The position numbers and the translations under genes are program-made. From a bacterium (lineage in GTDB: Bacteria; Acidobacteriota; Thermoanaerobaculia; Multivoradales; J023): a DNA stretch of 64,000 bases. The stretch lies in NCBI GenBank assembly GCA_024226315.1, contig JAAELT010000420.1, positions 1-64,000 of the forward strand, written 5' to 3'. Position 1 is the first letter of the stretch, and each line of letters begins with the position of its first letter. Below are positions 1-9,256 of the stretch, piece after piece. A model generated the notes under the pieces. It did no database searches and was not told the DNA's origin. It saw nothing but the letters and a program-made list of their open reading frames with translations.

Positions 1-323
1 AGGATGAAGTTGGCGAATACCGGCCCGGTCTTGGTCTCGAAAGAGACCGCGGCCTGGTTGTAGATCACGGTGACGACGATGTCCGCCGGCAGCAGGTCGG
101 GGGTGAACTGGATGCGGTGGAAGCTGGCCTGGCAAGCGCGGGCGAGCAGGTTGACGCTGCGCGTCTTGGCCAGGCCGGGCACACCCTCGATCAGGGTGTG
201 GCCTCCGGCCAGCAGCGACACCAGCAGCCCCTCGACCAACTCGCGTTGGCCGACGATGCCGGTGGCCAGGTTGTCGCCCATGCGCGCGATCAAACGCTGC
301 GCGTCTTCGGTGTCGAAGTGCAT
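1..323 (-). CDS. MoxR-family AAA+ ATPase, N-terminal part (runs off window)
   Basis: The reverse strand from the ATG at 323 begins MHFDTEDAQRLIARMGDN and stays open to the window edge, about 107 residues. A Walker A-type segment, GHTLIEGVPGLAKT, lies near residue 40. It is followed by FTPDLLPADI, the conserved MoxR segment just after the P-loop. MoxR ATPases act as chaperone-like motors, usually beside DUF58 and von Willebrand A proteins, but those partners would lie outside the window. The gene diverges from the TPR lipoprotein across 168 bp, so that gap probably holds both promoters. The Walker B and sensor regions are missing only because the window cuts the gene. Confidence 0.88.
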   Translation of the reverse strand, partial: MHFDTEDAQRLIARMGDNLATGIVGQRELVEGLLVSLLAGGHTLIEGVPGLAKTRSVNLLARACQASFHRIQFTPDLLPADIVVTVIYNQAAVSFETKTGPVFANFI

Positions 324-491
324 GTAAAGTCCTCAGGGAGTTGAAGTGAGAACGGTATCTCCCGAGTCGATCGATGCGCAAGGTGCCAGAATCGACTTGG
401 TCAGAAGCTCGACCTTTTTGTCCAACCTTTCCCCTCGGTCTCCCGTATGATCGGGACGGCCTTTCGCCGAAGGCCGAGAGGAAACCACACC

Positions 492-1991
492 ATGAGATCT
501 CTCAAAGTTCCAGCCCTCGGGCTGTTGTTGCTCGCCCCCCTGACGGCTTGTCAAGAGGGTGAGACGGAGGGCGCGCAAGACGTTGCGGTGGAAGAGATCC
601 CGGTGACGACCGCCTCCGAAGAGGCCCGGGCGGACTTCGAGGCGGCCCGCGCCTTGCAGGACGTTGGGCGTTACCAGGAGGCGAATCCGCTGTTCGAGAG
701 TGCGGTCCAGAAGGACCCGGGCTTCGCCCACGCATATCTCTCGATCGCCCAGACGGCAGCCTCGGCGCGGGAGTTCAAAGACAACCTGACCCGGGCGCAG
801 GAGAACCTCGACGGCAGGAGCGAGGGCGAACGGTTGCTGGTCGAAATCACCGAGACCTTCCTCGGCAACGACGCCACCCGGCGACTGGAGCTGGCGCAGA
901 AGCTGTGTCAGCAATACCCGCGCAGCCCACGAGCGTGGCTCGTGCTCGCCGGCGTGCAGGCCGATCAGAACCAGCACGAGGCGGCTCGGGAGTCGATCCA
1001 GCGGGCTCTGGAGCTCGATCCGGCCTTTCTGCCGGCGCACTTTCGGGTCTGGGGTTCCCACCTGTTCGACGAGCCGAAGGACTTCGCCCGTGCCGAGACG
1101 GCGATGCTCGAGTGCCTCGAGATCGCCCCGGACGAAGCCAAGGTGCACGAGAACCTGGGCGACGTCTACCGCGCGATGCAGGCCCTCGACCGCGCCAGGG
1201 AGTCCTATACGCGGGCGGTCGAGATGGATCCGAGCCTGTCGGTGGCCAACATCAAGAAAGGCCACATCAATTCCTTCCTCGGCAACTTCGACGAGGCGCG
1301 GGCGGCCTACGACGTGGGGGTCGAGGGCGCCCAGGGGCCGAACCGCATCACCTACGCCAACTACCGGGCCTTCGCCCACCTCCATGCCGGCGACCCGGGC
1401 GCCGCGCTCGAGGAGCTCGCGGGCCTGGTCGCTGCCGCTGATCAAGCGGAGATCCCCCAGGACCAGGCTTTCGGCGCCAAGATCTTCACCCTCGACAACA
1501 TGGCGATGATCGCTCTCCATAACGACCTCTTCGACGACTCCGAGAAGATCATCGAGGAGCTCGCCGCGTTGGTGCGGGCGACCGCCGAGAGCGTCGACGA
1601 CCCGGATTTCACGCGTCGTCAGGAAGCCAACATCCTGCTGTGGCAGGGCCAGTTGCTGGCGCGCCGGGGCGACTACGACGCCGCGCGCGAGAAGGCCGAG
1701 GAGTATCGGGTCCTGCTCGAGGGCGACAACAACCCGCGCCGGTTCGAGGGCTACGAAGGGGTGATGGGCCTGATCGCGCTACGCCAGGGCAACTACCCGG
1801 AGGCGAGCGAGCACATCCGCAAGTCGAATCTCAACATCATGTACATCAAGTACCATCTGGCGCTCGCCGAGGAGGGCGCCGGCAACCTCGAGGAAGCGCG
1901 GAAACTGTTCCGGGAAGTGGCCGAGTGGAACTTCAACTCGGTCGGTTTCGCCCTGGTGCGCAAAGACGCGATGGCGCGGATGGCCGGCTGA
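492..1991 (+). CDS. TPR-repeat lipoprotein
   Basis: This 499-residue protein starts at the ATG at 492, because the next residues (MRSLKVPALGLLLLAPLTAC) form a signal peptide with an LTAC lipobox and Cys20 as the predicted lipidation site. An in-frame upstream start at 447 would bury that signal. The rest is helical TPR-type repeats, clear near residues 45-85, 150-190, 215-275 and 380-480, with the usual small/Ala spacing (for example GDYDAAREKAEEY). No catalytic domain is visible, so it is probably a periplasm-facing protein-protein scaffold. The spermidine-synthase-like gene follows after only 7 nt, suggesting co-transcription. Confidence 0.85.
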   Translation: MRSLKVPALGLLLLAPLTACQEGETEGAQDVAVEEIPVTTASEEARADFEAARALQDVGRYQEANPLFESAVQKDPGFAHAYLSIAQTAASAREFKDNLTRAQENLDGRSEGERLLVEITETFLGNDATRRLELAQKLCQQYPRSPRAWLVLAGVQADQNQHEAARESIQRALELDPAFLPAHFRVWGSHLFDEPKDFARAETAMLECLEIAPDEAKVHENLGDVYRAMQALDRARESYTRAVEMDPSLSVANIKKGHINSFLGNFDEARAAYDVGVEGAQGPNRITYANYRAFAHLHAGDPGAALEELAGLVAAADQAEIPQDQAFGAKIFTLDNMAMIALHNDLFDDSEKIIEELAALVRATAESVDDPDFTRRQEANILLWQGQLLARRGDYDAAREKAEEYRVLLEGDNNPRRFEGYEGVMGLIALRQGNYPEASEHIRKSNLNIMYIKYHLALAEEGAGNLEEARKLFREVAEWNFNSVGFALVRKDAMARMAG

Positions 1992-1998
1992 AGCCGCG

Positions 1999-2733
1999 AT
2001 GAAGCCGCAAGAGACGGTCGGCCGTACCACCACGCGTGACGGTCGCGACCTGGTCCTCTACCACCGCGACGGCGTGTACCAGATCCGCCTCGGCGGCATG
2101 GAGCTCATGTCGAGCCGTGCTCACGGTTCGGAGGCGGCGCTGGCCGAGCTGGCGCGCCAGGCTGTGCGTCACGTTCCTGCACCGCGGGTGCTGATCGGCG
2201 GCCTTGGGATGGGGTTCACCCTGCGTGCGGCGCTCGATCACTTCCCGCGTGGCTCACGCCTGGTGGTGGCCGAGTTCTTCCCCGAGGTGGTGGCCTGGAA
2301 CCGAGGCCCTCTGGCCCACCTGGCACGTCGTCCGCTCGAAGACCCCCGCGTGGAGCTGCGCGAAACCGACGTCGCGAACGCGCTCGAAGATGGCGGTTTC
2401 GACGTCATCCTGCTCGACGTCGACAACGGCCCGGCAGCCTTCACCCTGGATTCGAACGGCCGTCTCTACACCCCCGAGGGCACCCAGCGCGTCGCCCGGT
2501 CACTGACCGCCGCCGGGGTCCTGGCCGTGTGGTCGGCGGCGGACGAGCCGTTCTACGAGCGCCGTTTGCGGCGCGCGGGCTTGGCGGTCAAGCGCGAGCG
2601 AATCCCTGCCCGCGGCCCCGGCGGCGGTCCCCGGCACACGATCTACCTCGCCCAGCACTCGGGCGGCGGTAAACGTCGGCGCCGCCGATCCAGGCGTTCA
2701 GCTCACCCCGCTGGGCGGAAGAGCAGACCGTAG
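1999..2733 (+). CDS. Spermidine synthase-like (polyamine aminopropyltransferase fold) protein
   Basis: The 244-residue product has a Rossmann-type nucleotide-binding segment VLIGGLGMGFTLRA near residues 64-76. An acidic strand end, VVAEFFPEV (Glu92), follows, then DVILLDVDNGP near 136-144. These correspond to the glycine-rich loop, ribose-binding acidic residue and catalytic-loop region of the spermidine synthase family. The N-terminal aminopropyl-acceptor domain is short and the C-terminus ends in a basic tail, so the substrate may not be putrescine. Many such proteins are annotated SpeE-like without proof of activity. It probably shares an operon with the TPR lipoprotein 7 nt upstream. Confidence 0.75.
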   Translation: MKPQETVGRTTTRDGRDLVLYHRDGVYQIRLGGMELMSSRAHGSEAALAELARQAVRHVPAPRVLIGGLGMGFTLRAALDHFPRGSRLVVAEFFPEVVAWNRGPLAHLARRPLEDPRVELRETDVANALEDGGFDVILLDVDNGPAAFTLDSNGRLYTPEGTQRVARSLTAAGVLAVWSAADEPFYERRLRRAGLAVKRERIPARGPGGGPRHTIYLAQHSGGGKRRRRRSRRSAHPAGRKSRP

Positions 2734-2746
2734 GAATTCCGGGCTT

Positions 2747-2824
2747 GGGTGGCACTGGCGGTTTGCCCGCCAGTGTCAGCTCGGCCGGCGAAGAATACTG
2801 GTGGGCAAGCCACCAGTGCCACCC
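2747..2824. repeat. REP-like nested inverted repeat
   Basis: Two arms of about 27 nt (2747-2773 and 2798-2824) are near-perfect reverse complements. Each starts or ends with GGGTGGCACTGG or its complement, and each arm is itself a small hairpin (CACTGGCGG/CCCGCCAGTG). The element fills most of the gap between the SpeE-like gene and polB. Such nested palindromes are typical of dispersed REP/BIME elements and may also act as a transcript-end structure. Confidence 0.7.
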
Positions 2825-2878
2825 GAGCTTCGAGATGAAGCCGGCGCGGCTCCAGGCGGGTTATCCTGATGGTTCGTC

Positions 2879-5218
2879 ATGAGCGACCGCGGCTTCATCC
2901 TGGAACCTACCTACCGCGTCGAGGCCGGCAAGGCGGTAGTACACCTTTTCGGTCGCCTCGAGAGCGGCGAGACCTTCCTGGTCCGCGACGACCGTCAGAC
3001 CCCTCATTTCTACATCCGGACCGCCGATGCTGACCGGGCGCGGCAGCTCGGCGCCACCAAGCTCACACCCACCAGCCGGGTGAGCCTGGCGGGTGAGCCG
3101 GTGTCGCGAGTCAGGCTGCGGCTGCCGTCGGACACCCCGGCCTTGCGCGATCGGCTGATCGCCGGCGGCGTCCAATGCTTCGAGGCCGACGTGCGTTTTG
3201 CCATGCGCTTTCTCATCGATCTGGACATCCGGGGGTCGCTGGAGATCGAGGGACGCTTCAAGCAGGGCGCGCGCATCGGCCGGGTGTACCAGAATCCTAC
3301 CCTTGCCGCCTCGGACTGGGCGCCTGAGCTGCGGGTGCTTTCGATCGACATCGAGACCGACCCCCGCGCCCGGCGCCTGCTGTCGATCGCGCTCGACGGC
3401 TGTGGTGTCTCGGAGGTGATGCTGTTCACTCCCCGGGGGTGGCAGACGCCGGCCGGCGCGGTGCCGTTCAGCAGCGAGCGGGATCTGCTGCGCGCCTTCT
3501 GCCAGCGCCTGCGAGAGCTCGACCCGGACGTCCTCACCGGCTGGAACGTGGTCGACTTCGATCTGCGGGTGCTGGTCGACATGGCGCGGCGCTTCGGCCT
3601 CGTGCTCGACATCGGCCGCGGCTCGGGCTCCGTCCATTTGCGCGAGTCGCGCATGCCCTGGAGCACCCACGAGGCGATCGTCCCCGGACGGGTGGTGGCC
3701 GACGGCATCCACCTGTTGCGCGGCGCCTTCATCCGCATGGACGACTACTCTCTCGACACGGTGTCGCGCGAAGTGTTGGGCGAGGGCAAGACCGACATCG
3801 CCTCACCAGCCGCCGGTGGCGACAAGGGCAAGCAGATCCTCGACGCGTTCCGCCACGACCGCGAGCGTTTCGTCCAGTACAACCTGACCGACGCCCGGCT
3901 GGTCTCCGAGATCCTCGGCCAGCTCCGGCTTCTGGACCTGGCCGTGGAGCGCAGCCGCCTCACCGGCCTGCCGATCGATCGCATTTCGGGCTCGATCGCC
4001 GCCTTCGACTTCCTGTATCTGAGCGAGCTGTACAAGCGGGGCATCGTGGCACCGAGCGTCGGAGGCGGCGACGGCGACGAGGCCGCGAGCCCCAACCTCG
4101 GCGGTCACGTGCTGGAGCCGGTCACGGGTCTGCACCACAACGTCCTGGTGTTCGATTTCAAGAGCCTCTACCCGAGCCTGATCCGTACCTTCCAGATCGA
4201 CCCGCTGGGCTACCTTCCCGAGCCGGGCCCGGGCGACGATCCGATCGTTGCCCCCAACGGCGCGGCCTTCCGCCGCGAGCCGGGCATCTTGACCGACATC
4301 CTCGACCGCCTCTTCCCGCGTCGGGAAGCCGCCAAAGCGCGGGGCGACGGCGTGGCCAGCCACGCCATCAAGATCCTGATGAACTCCTTCTACGGCGTGC
4401 TCGGCACCCGCGCCTGCCGCTTCTATCGCCCGGAGGTGGCATCGGCGATTACCAGCTTCGGACAAGAAGTGCTGCTGTGGGTGAAGAAGCGCATAGAGCA
4501 GCGTGGCTTCCAGGTGCTCTACGGCGACACCGACAGCCTGTTCGTGCTCTCTGACCAGCGGACCTCCGCGGCCGCCCGGGCAGTGGGCGGCAACCTCACC
4601 AGGGAGCTCGACGGCCGGGTCGCCCGCTGGATCGAAGAGCGCTGGCGGCTCGAAAGCCGGCTGGAGCTCGAGCTCGAGACGCTCTATCGCCAGCTGATGC
4701 TGCCGCCCATGCGCCACGGCCGCGGCGGTGCCCGCAAGCGCTACGTCGGCCTGGTCGGCGAGGGCGAGGAGGCAGAGGTCGTCTTCACCGGCATGGAGGT
4801 GGTGCGCCGGGACTGGACCGAGCTCGCCAAGCGGGTGCAGCGCGAGCTCTACGAGCGGCTGTTCGCCGGCGAGCGGATCGAGGACTACCTGGCTCTGGTG
4901 GTGGCCAACCTACGGCAGGGCCGGCTCGACGACCTGGTCGTCTACCACAAAGGCCTGCGCAAGAGCCTGGACGAGTACACCTCCACCACACCCCCCCACG
5001 TGGCGGCGGCGCGCAAGCTGTCGCGCAAGCCCGGCCGAATCATCTCCTACGTCATGACCACCGACGGCGCCGAACCGATCGAGGAGCGCCGGCACGAGAT
5101 CGACCACGAGCACTACGTGCAAAAGCAGATCCGGCCGGTAGCGGAGCCGGTGCTGGCGATCCTCGAGCTCGAGTTCGACAAGGTGATCGGAGACGACACG
5201 CAAATGGAGCTTTTCTGA
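2879..5218 (+). CDS. polB: DNA polymerase II, B family
   Basis: The 779-residue length is close to the usual size of bacterial DNA polymerase II. The 3'-5' exonuclease motifs are present: DIET (Exo I, near residue 157), a GWNVVDFDL segment (Exo II) and YNLTDARL (Exo III). Polymerase motifs follow in order: DFKSLYPSL (motif A, Asp426), KILMNSFYG (motif B, Lys498) and YGDTDS (motif C, 548-553). All catalytic acids seen are intact, so both proofreading and polymerase activities should work. Pol II acts in replication restart and damage tolerance. No LexA-type operator was recognised in the short upstream gap, which is occupied by a REP-like hairpin. Confidence 0.96.
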   Translation: MSDRGFILEPTYRVEAGKAVVHLFGRLESGETFLVRDDRQTPHFYIRTADADRARQLGATKLTPTSRVSLAGEPVSRVRLRLPSDTPALRDRLIAGGVQCFEADVRFAMRFLIDLDIRGSLEIEGRFKQGARIGRVYQNPTLAASDWAPELRVLSIDIETDPRARRLLSIALDGCGVSEVMLFTPRGWQTPAGAVPFSSERDLLRAFCQRLRELDPDVLTGWNVVDFDLRVLVDMARRFGLVLDIGRGSGSVHLRESRMPWSTHEAIVPGRVVADGIHLLRGAFIRMDDYSLDTVSREVLGEGKTDIASPAAGGDKGKQILDAFRHDRERFVQYNLTDARLVSEILGQLRLLDLAVERSRLTGLPIDRISGSIAAFDFLYLSELYKRGIVAPSVGGGDGDEAASPNLGGHVLEPVTGLHHNVLVFDFKSLYPSLIRTFQIDPLGYLPEPGPGDDPIVAPNGAAFRREPGILTDILDRLFPRREAAKARGDGVASHAIKILMNSFYGVLGTRACRFYRPEVASAITSFGQEVLLWVKKRIEQRGFQVLYGDTDSLFVLSDQRTSAAARAVGGNLTRELDGRVARWIEERWRLESRLELELETLYRQLMLPPMRHGRGGARKRYVGLVGEGEEAEVVFTGMEVVRRDWTELAKRVQRELYERLFAGERIEDYLALVVANLRQGRLDDLVVYHKGLRKSLDEYTSTTPPHVAAARKLSRKPGRIISYVMTTDGAEPIEERRHEIDHEHYVQKQIRPVAEPVLAILELEFDKVIGDDTQMELF

Positions 5219-5235
5219 GCTCCCAGGCAGGCGGA

Positions 5236-5487
5236 TCACTGAGCCGGCGGCGTGACGTTCTTCGGCGGCGGTTTCGGCGGCGCCGGCGGCTCTGTGCGGC
5301 CGAGCTGCCAGCGCGCGATCAGCACGGTGATGATGAAGAGGATGATCTCGTCGATGAACCAGATCGGGTCCGGGATCAGGAGATCGAGGACGAACAGGGA
5401 CGCCACCACCAGAAAGAGGTGTGACGACTTGAGCCGCTCGGCGATCTGTTTGAACCTGTCGACGAGGCCTTCGGTCTTCTCGGTCAT
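5236..5487 (-). CDS. Small membrane protein with LLIPDPIWFIDE core (DUF6116-like)
   Basis: An 83-residue protein starts at the ATG at 5487. Its core SLFVLDLLIPDPIWFIDEII joins two hydrophobic segments (about residues 24-38 and 44-57) and is followed by a Pro-rich tail. The LIPDPI-F-DE signature matches small conserved inner-membrane proteins of the DUF6116 type, as far as memory allows. The function is unknown. The gene lies 10 nt downstream of the aminotransferase gene on the same strand, so the two are probably co-transcribed. A longer antisense-frame reading through this region is an aminotransferase shadow. Confidence 0.75.
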   Translation of the reverse strand: MTEKTEGLVDRFKQIAERLKSSHLFLVVASLFVLDLLIPDPIWFIDEIILFIITVLIARWQLGRTEPPAPPKPPPKNVTPPAQ

Positions 5488-5497
5488 GAAACCGATT

Positions 5498-6811
5498 CTA
5501 TCCCAGCCAGTCGACGACCCGCTCCATCGCCCGCAGCACGTCGCCACAGCACCGTTCGAGGAAGTCGTTGCCCGGATCGCCGTTTCCGGGGACGCGCGCG
5601 ATCTCTTCGAGCGCGCGGGCGCCGTCGAAGTCGACGTAGCAGAGCCGGGCGGTGAGCTCATCGGTCGGCCGGCCGAAGGGCAATCCCGGCAGGGTGGCGA
5701 CGCCGGTGTCGGCGAGCAAGCGCTCGCACAGGGTCGGGCTGCCCGTGATGCCGCGGGCGGCGAGACGCTCGGCAAAGGGGGAGAAGTCGGGAAAGATGTA
5801 GAAGCCGCCCTCGGGCTCGTGGACACGGACCCCGGCCGCGCGCAGAACCTGAGCCGAGCGGCGGCCGAGAGCGCCCAGGATCCGCCGGCAGCCGGCGAGG
5901 TAACGATCGAGGTCGTCACCGCCCCGGAAGGCTTCGACCGCCGCCAGCTGGATCGGCGCCGAGGCGGCGGTGAAGGTCTCGCTGGCCACCGCGCCCATGA
6001 CCTCGTGCAGAGCCGCCAGCTGCCGTGGGAAAACGAAGGTCCCGAGCCGCCAACCGCCTGCGCCGCACCACTTCGACAGCCCGGAGCTGACGATGGTGCC
6101 CTCGGGGTAGAAGCGCGCCATCGAGGCGTGCCCGCCGGCGAAGTGCAGCCGGCCGTAGATCTCGTCGGCGAGGATCAGGATCCGATGTCGGCGGGCGGCC
6201 TCGGCGAGGTCGGCCAGCTCGGCCGGGGAGTAGGTGTTGCCGACCGGGTTGTTGGGGTAGTTGAGGATCAGCAGCCACGGTCCGGCGCCTCCGGCGCAGG
6301 CCGACGTCAGCCGCTCGGGATCGACCTTCCAGCCGTCCTCGAAGGTCGTTGGGACGTGCACCGGCCGGCGCCCGAGGATGCGCGCCTGGGGCGCGTAGGA
6401 GACCCAGCTGGGTGACGGGATCAGCACCTGGCCACGAAAGATCAACTGCAGCAGGAAGATGAGCTCCTTCGAGCCGGGGCCGATCATCACTCCGTCGGCG
6501 GAGGCGTCGATGCCGTCGAGCTGCCGGTGGTGCTCCGCCACCGCCGCGCGCAGCTCTTCGAGGCCGCGGACGGGCAGGTATTCTTTGCGTGGAGCGTGGC
6601 GCCGCAACGCCTCGACGACCCTTTCGGGCACCGGGAACGGCGACTGGCCGAAGCCGATCCGGTAGACGTGCCGGCCTTCTCGCACGAGCGTCGCCGAACG
6701 CTCGTGAATCGCCAGGGTGGCCGATTCGCCAAGGCTCGAGACGTTGCGATGGACGTGATCGGCGGCCGATTCTATTGGCTCGGGAGCAACGGTCTTCTCA
6801 GCGACGGCCAT
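5498..6811 (-). CDS. PLP-dependent aminotransferase, class I/II (fold type I)
   Basis: The 437-residue protein carries the fold type I hallmarks: NYPNNPVG near residues 184-191, an ADEIYG segment with Asp216 for the pyridine nitrogen, SGLSKWCGAGGWRLG with the PLP-binding Lys247 and phosphate-binding Arg255. A GGFYIFPDF segment near the C-terminal third is typical of the substrate-recognition region. The family transfers amino groups between amino acids and 2-oxo acids; the exact substrate cannot be read from sequence. It precedes the small membrane protein gene and follows a conserved unknown gene, all on the reverse strand, so a three-gene unit is possible. Confidence 0.9.
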   Translation of the reverse strand: MAVAEKTVAPEPIESAADHVHRNVSSLGESATLAIHERSATLVREGRHVYRIGFGQSPFPVPERVVEALRRHAPRKEYLPVRGLEELRAAVAEHHRQLDGIDASADGVMIGPGSKELIFLLQLIFRGQVLIPSPSWVSYAPQARILGRRPVHVPTTFEDGWKVDPERLTSACAGGAGPWLLILNYPNNPVGNTYSPAELADLAEAARRHRILILADEIYGRLHFAGGHASMARFYPEGTIVSSGLSKWCGAGGWRLGTFVFPRQLAALHEVMGAVASETFTAASAPIQLAAVEAFRGGDDLDRYLAGCRRILGALGRRSAQVLRAAGVRVHEPEGGFYIFPDFSPFAERLAARGITGSPTLCERLLADTGVATLPGLPFGRPTDELTARLCYVDFDGARALEEIARVPGNGDPGNDFLERCCGDVLRAMERVVDWLG

Positions 6812-6832
6812 CGTTCTCCTTGCGCAGACGCC

Positions 6833-7372
6833 CTACCAGGTAATGGTGTAGACGCAGGAACTGGCGTCGTTTTTCTTGCACGGCGCGTCGTCCTCGTGGC
6901 GGACGTCGACCAGCGATCCCGAGGGCTCGAACATCTCGGCCAGAGCCGAGATGATGCCGCGGTCGAAGTCGCAGGGGTATGGATTGTCACAAGTCATCTG
7001 GCCGGTCCTCATTCCCAGGACGCGGAAACGATAGTGGCCGACCTCGCCGCCTCGGTGAGAATTCCGGTAGGCGCCGTCGAGATCCGCCAGGACGGTCTCG
7101 ATCGAGTCGATTCCCGGCGGAAAGAAGTGCTGCTGCGGAATCTGCCTGCCGATCTGGTAGAGGGTGTTGGGACCGACCTTCTCGGCGATAGCCTTGAAGG
7201 AGTCGAGCCAGGCCTGCTGGGAATACCAGCCGCCGGGCTGGGGGTCGCTGATGCCGTTCTCGTCGAGGATGCCTATCGCTAGACGTTTGAACGCACCCAT
7301 GACGTTGACCAACGATAGGACGACCTCGCCGAGTACCTCGACCCGGGGGGAAAAAGCCTTGAACTGAGCCAT
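6833..7372 (-). CDS. Unknown 179-residue protein with V4R-like C-terminus
   Basis: This soluble protein lacks a signal peptide. The middle contains a compact conserved-looking block, GWYSQQAWLDSFKAIAEKVG, then GRQIPQQHFFPPGID. The C-terminal third has cysteines in CDNPYPCDFDRG and a final CVYTITW. That pattern recalls the small-molecule-binding 4-vinyl-reductase (V4R) family, where a glycine- and cysteine-containing tail ends in C-x-F/Y-x-I. The resemblance is suggestive only. It lies 21 nt upstream of the aminotransferase gene on the same strand and may be co-transcribed. Function not assigned. Confidence 0.7.
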   Translation of the reverse strand: MAQFKAFSPRVEVLGEVVLSLVNVMGAFKRLAIGILDENGISDPQPGGWYSQQAWLDSFKAIAEKVGPNTLYQIGRQIPQQHFFPPGIDSIETVLADLDGAYRNSHRGGEVGHYRFRVLGMRTGQMTCDNPYPCDFDRGIISALAEMFEPSGSLVDVRHEDDAPCKKNDASSCVYTITW

Positions 7373-7523
7373 CTACGCCTCCTCGACCAAAAAAGGCCAC
7401 ACCCGTGAGAATCTCTCGACCGCACTTTAGCATGCCGGCCGAAAGACGGCGTAACTTCCCAAGCCTCCGATTAAGACGTAAGATGAGGACAAATCAACGC
7501 AGTCCGACGGAGAGGGGTGTTCG

Positions 7524-8132
7524 ATGAGTCGCATGAAATCGATTCTGGGTCTCGCGATCGGACTGGCTGTCCTGATTCCGGGGCTCACCCCGGCCCCGGC
7601 GGCAGCGCAGAGTGATCTCGGCGAGATCGCCACCGAGCTGATCTCGTGTTTCGCCAGCTGCGAGCTGCAGTTGAACGATATGCTGAGCGCCTCGATCGGG
7701 TCCGGCGCGGACGAGCCCTACCAGAGCATGCTGCTCGAGATTCACCGCGCCGGCGCGGTGAGCTCGTCGACCGCCTTGAGGAAAGGGGTCAGGGCCGTGC
7801 CTCGTTTCGGCACGCTGACCGAGAGAGGCAATCTCTCGAGGTTCGAGCAGATCGCTCGCAACAGCCTGATCCTCGAGCAGTGCGACGTCGTGCTCGCCAT
7901 GCTCGACGACCCGCTGGTCGGCGACGCCGCCAGGCAGAACGCCGCCTCGAATTTCGTGGTCAACTCCAGAGATCTGCTGGAGCAGCTGGTCGAGACCATG
8001 GACGGCCGTCTGGCCCCGTGGGTGGTCCCGCAGTTCGCGGTCTTGAAGAGCATCGAAGCCACCGCCTCGGCGGCCGGGTCCTCGGCCGGCTCGACTGCGC
8101 TCTCGATTTCGCTACCCAAGGGCTTCGAGTAG
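7524..8132 (+). CDS. Exported protein of unknown function
   Basis: The 202-residue product begins with a clear Sec signal, basic MSRMK then a hydrophobic run ending APAAAQ near residue 29, so the mature protein is probably periplasmic or secreted. The mature part is mostly helical, with two cysteines close together in SCFASCELQ and another near LEQCDVV. The C-terminus is Ser/Ala-rich. A GGAGA-like ribosome site (gagagggg) lies about 8 nt before the ATG. The gene stands alone between two reverse-strand units. No family was recognised. Confidence 0.72.
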   Translation: MSRMKSILGLAIGLAVLIPGLTPAPAAAQSDLGEIATELISCFASCELQLNDMLSASIGSGADEPYQSMLLEIHRAGAVSSSTALRKGVRAVPRFGTLTERGNLSRFEQIARNSLILEQCDVVLAMLDDPLVGDAARQNAASNFVVNSRDLLEQLVETMDGRLAPWVVPQFAVLKSIEATASAAGSSAGSTALSISLPKGFE

Positions 8133-8180
8133 GGGCCCATTGTCGAGCCCGTAAGCGGCGACGGCCGGGAGGCTTCCTGG

Positions 8181-9188
8181 CTAGGCGGCGCCCGCGGTCC
8201 GAGCTTCGGTTTCCCTGGCCGCGGCGGCGAAGCGGCGGATGACGTCGCCGGTGGGCTCTACGGCGTGCACCCCGGCCACACTCTTGCCGGCCTGCAGGAA
8301 GTCTTTCGACGAGAAGCTCCGTAGAGACGAGCGCTTGAGCTTCCACAGCGACTGCAGGGAGTAGATCATCCGCATCCAGTGCTTGGTGCGGCGCCCGCGC
8401 AGCATCCAGCGGGCGAAGGGGCCGGCTTTGGTACCGATCTTGTCGAGGTAGGGGGTTCGGATCACCGCCACCGGTACGCCGGTGATGCGCTCGGTCAGCA
8501 CGATGTCGTCTTCTTGCGCCTCGACGATCGCCCGCTTGTAGTCCTCGTGCGCGTTGCACTCGGTGGTGGCGATGAACCGGGTGCCCATCTGCACGCCGGC
8601 GAAGCCCATCTCGAGCGCCTCGACGAAGTCGCGCTCCGAGCCGATGCCGCCGGCCGAGACCACTGGCACGCCCAGGTCGCCGAGCTCGCCCAAGAGCTCT
8701 GCCGAGGACTTCTCGCCGGCGTGGCCTCCGGCCCGCTGGTTGACCGCGATCAGGCCGTCGATTCCGGCCTCGAGGGCCTTCTGAGCCCACTTGCGCTCGG
8801 TGACGTCGTGATACACCCTGCCGCCCACCGCGTGGGCGCGCTCCACCACCCAGCGCGGCTTGCCCAGCGAGGTGACGAAGAAGCGCACACCTTCCTCGAT
8901 CGCGACGTCGACGTAGGCCTTCATGCGATCGAGGTAGACCTTCGACGAGCGCTCGACGATGACGTTGAGTCCGATCGGCCGGTCGGTGAGGCTGCGGATC
9001 AGGCGCAGGCCCTCGCGATAGTCGTGCCCGTGGACGTAAACCAGCGACAGCGGTTGCACGATGCCGATGCCGCCGGCGGCTGACGCCGCGGCCACCAGCT
9101 CGGGATTGCTGCAGGGGTACATGGCGCCGCAGATCAGCGGCACGTCGATTCCGGTCTGTTCGGTGAGAGATGTTTCGAGGAGCGACAT
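8181..9188 (-). CDS. Nitronate monooxygenase / FMN-dependent 2-nitropropane dioxygenase-like enzyme
   Basis: The chosen start, ATG at 9188 (MSLLETSLTEQTGID), gives 335 residues; an upstream in-frame start at 9248 would overlap the promoter of the divergent SGNH gene. The TIM-barrel FMN signatures are visible: PLICGAMYPCSNPELVAAAS near the N-terminus, VNQRAGGHAGEKS, VVSAGGIGSERDF and GVQMGTRFIAT. These match NPD/nitronate monooxygenase proteins, which oxidise alkyl nitronates or act as enoyl reductases. The family is wide and the substrate is uncertain. The C-terminal extension after residue 250 is basic. Confidence 0.88.
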   Translation of the reverse strand: MSLLETSLTEQTGIDVPLICGAMYPCSNPELVAAASAAGGIGIVQPLSLVYVHGHDYREGLRLIRSLTDRPIGLNVIVERSSKVYLDRMKAYVDVAIEEGVRFFVTSLGKPRWVVERAHAVGGRVYHDVTERKWAQKALEAGIDGLIAVNQRAGGHAGEKSSAELLGELGDLGVPVVSAGGIGSERDFVEALEMGFAGVQMGTRFIATTECNAHEDYKRAIVEAQEDDIVLTERITGVPVAVIRTPYLDKIGTKAGPFARWMLRGRRTKHWMRMIYSLQSLWKLKRSSLRSFSSKDFLQAGKSVAGVHAVEPTGDVIRRFAAAARETEARTAGAA

Positions 9189-9256
9189 CGAAATCCTCGG
9201 TTTCTGGTTCGGCGACGGTAGACTGGCGTCTTCGGACCCGAGCATCATAGCCGACG

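Noticed and set aside
333..1520. Reverse-strand 395-residue ORF
   Set aside because: Shadow of the TPR lipoprotein in GC-rich DNA; no domain or signal.
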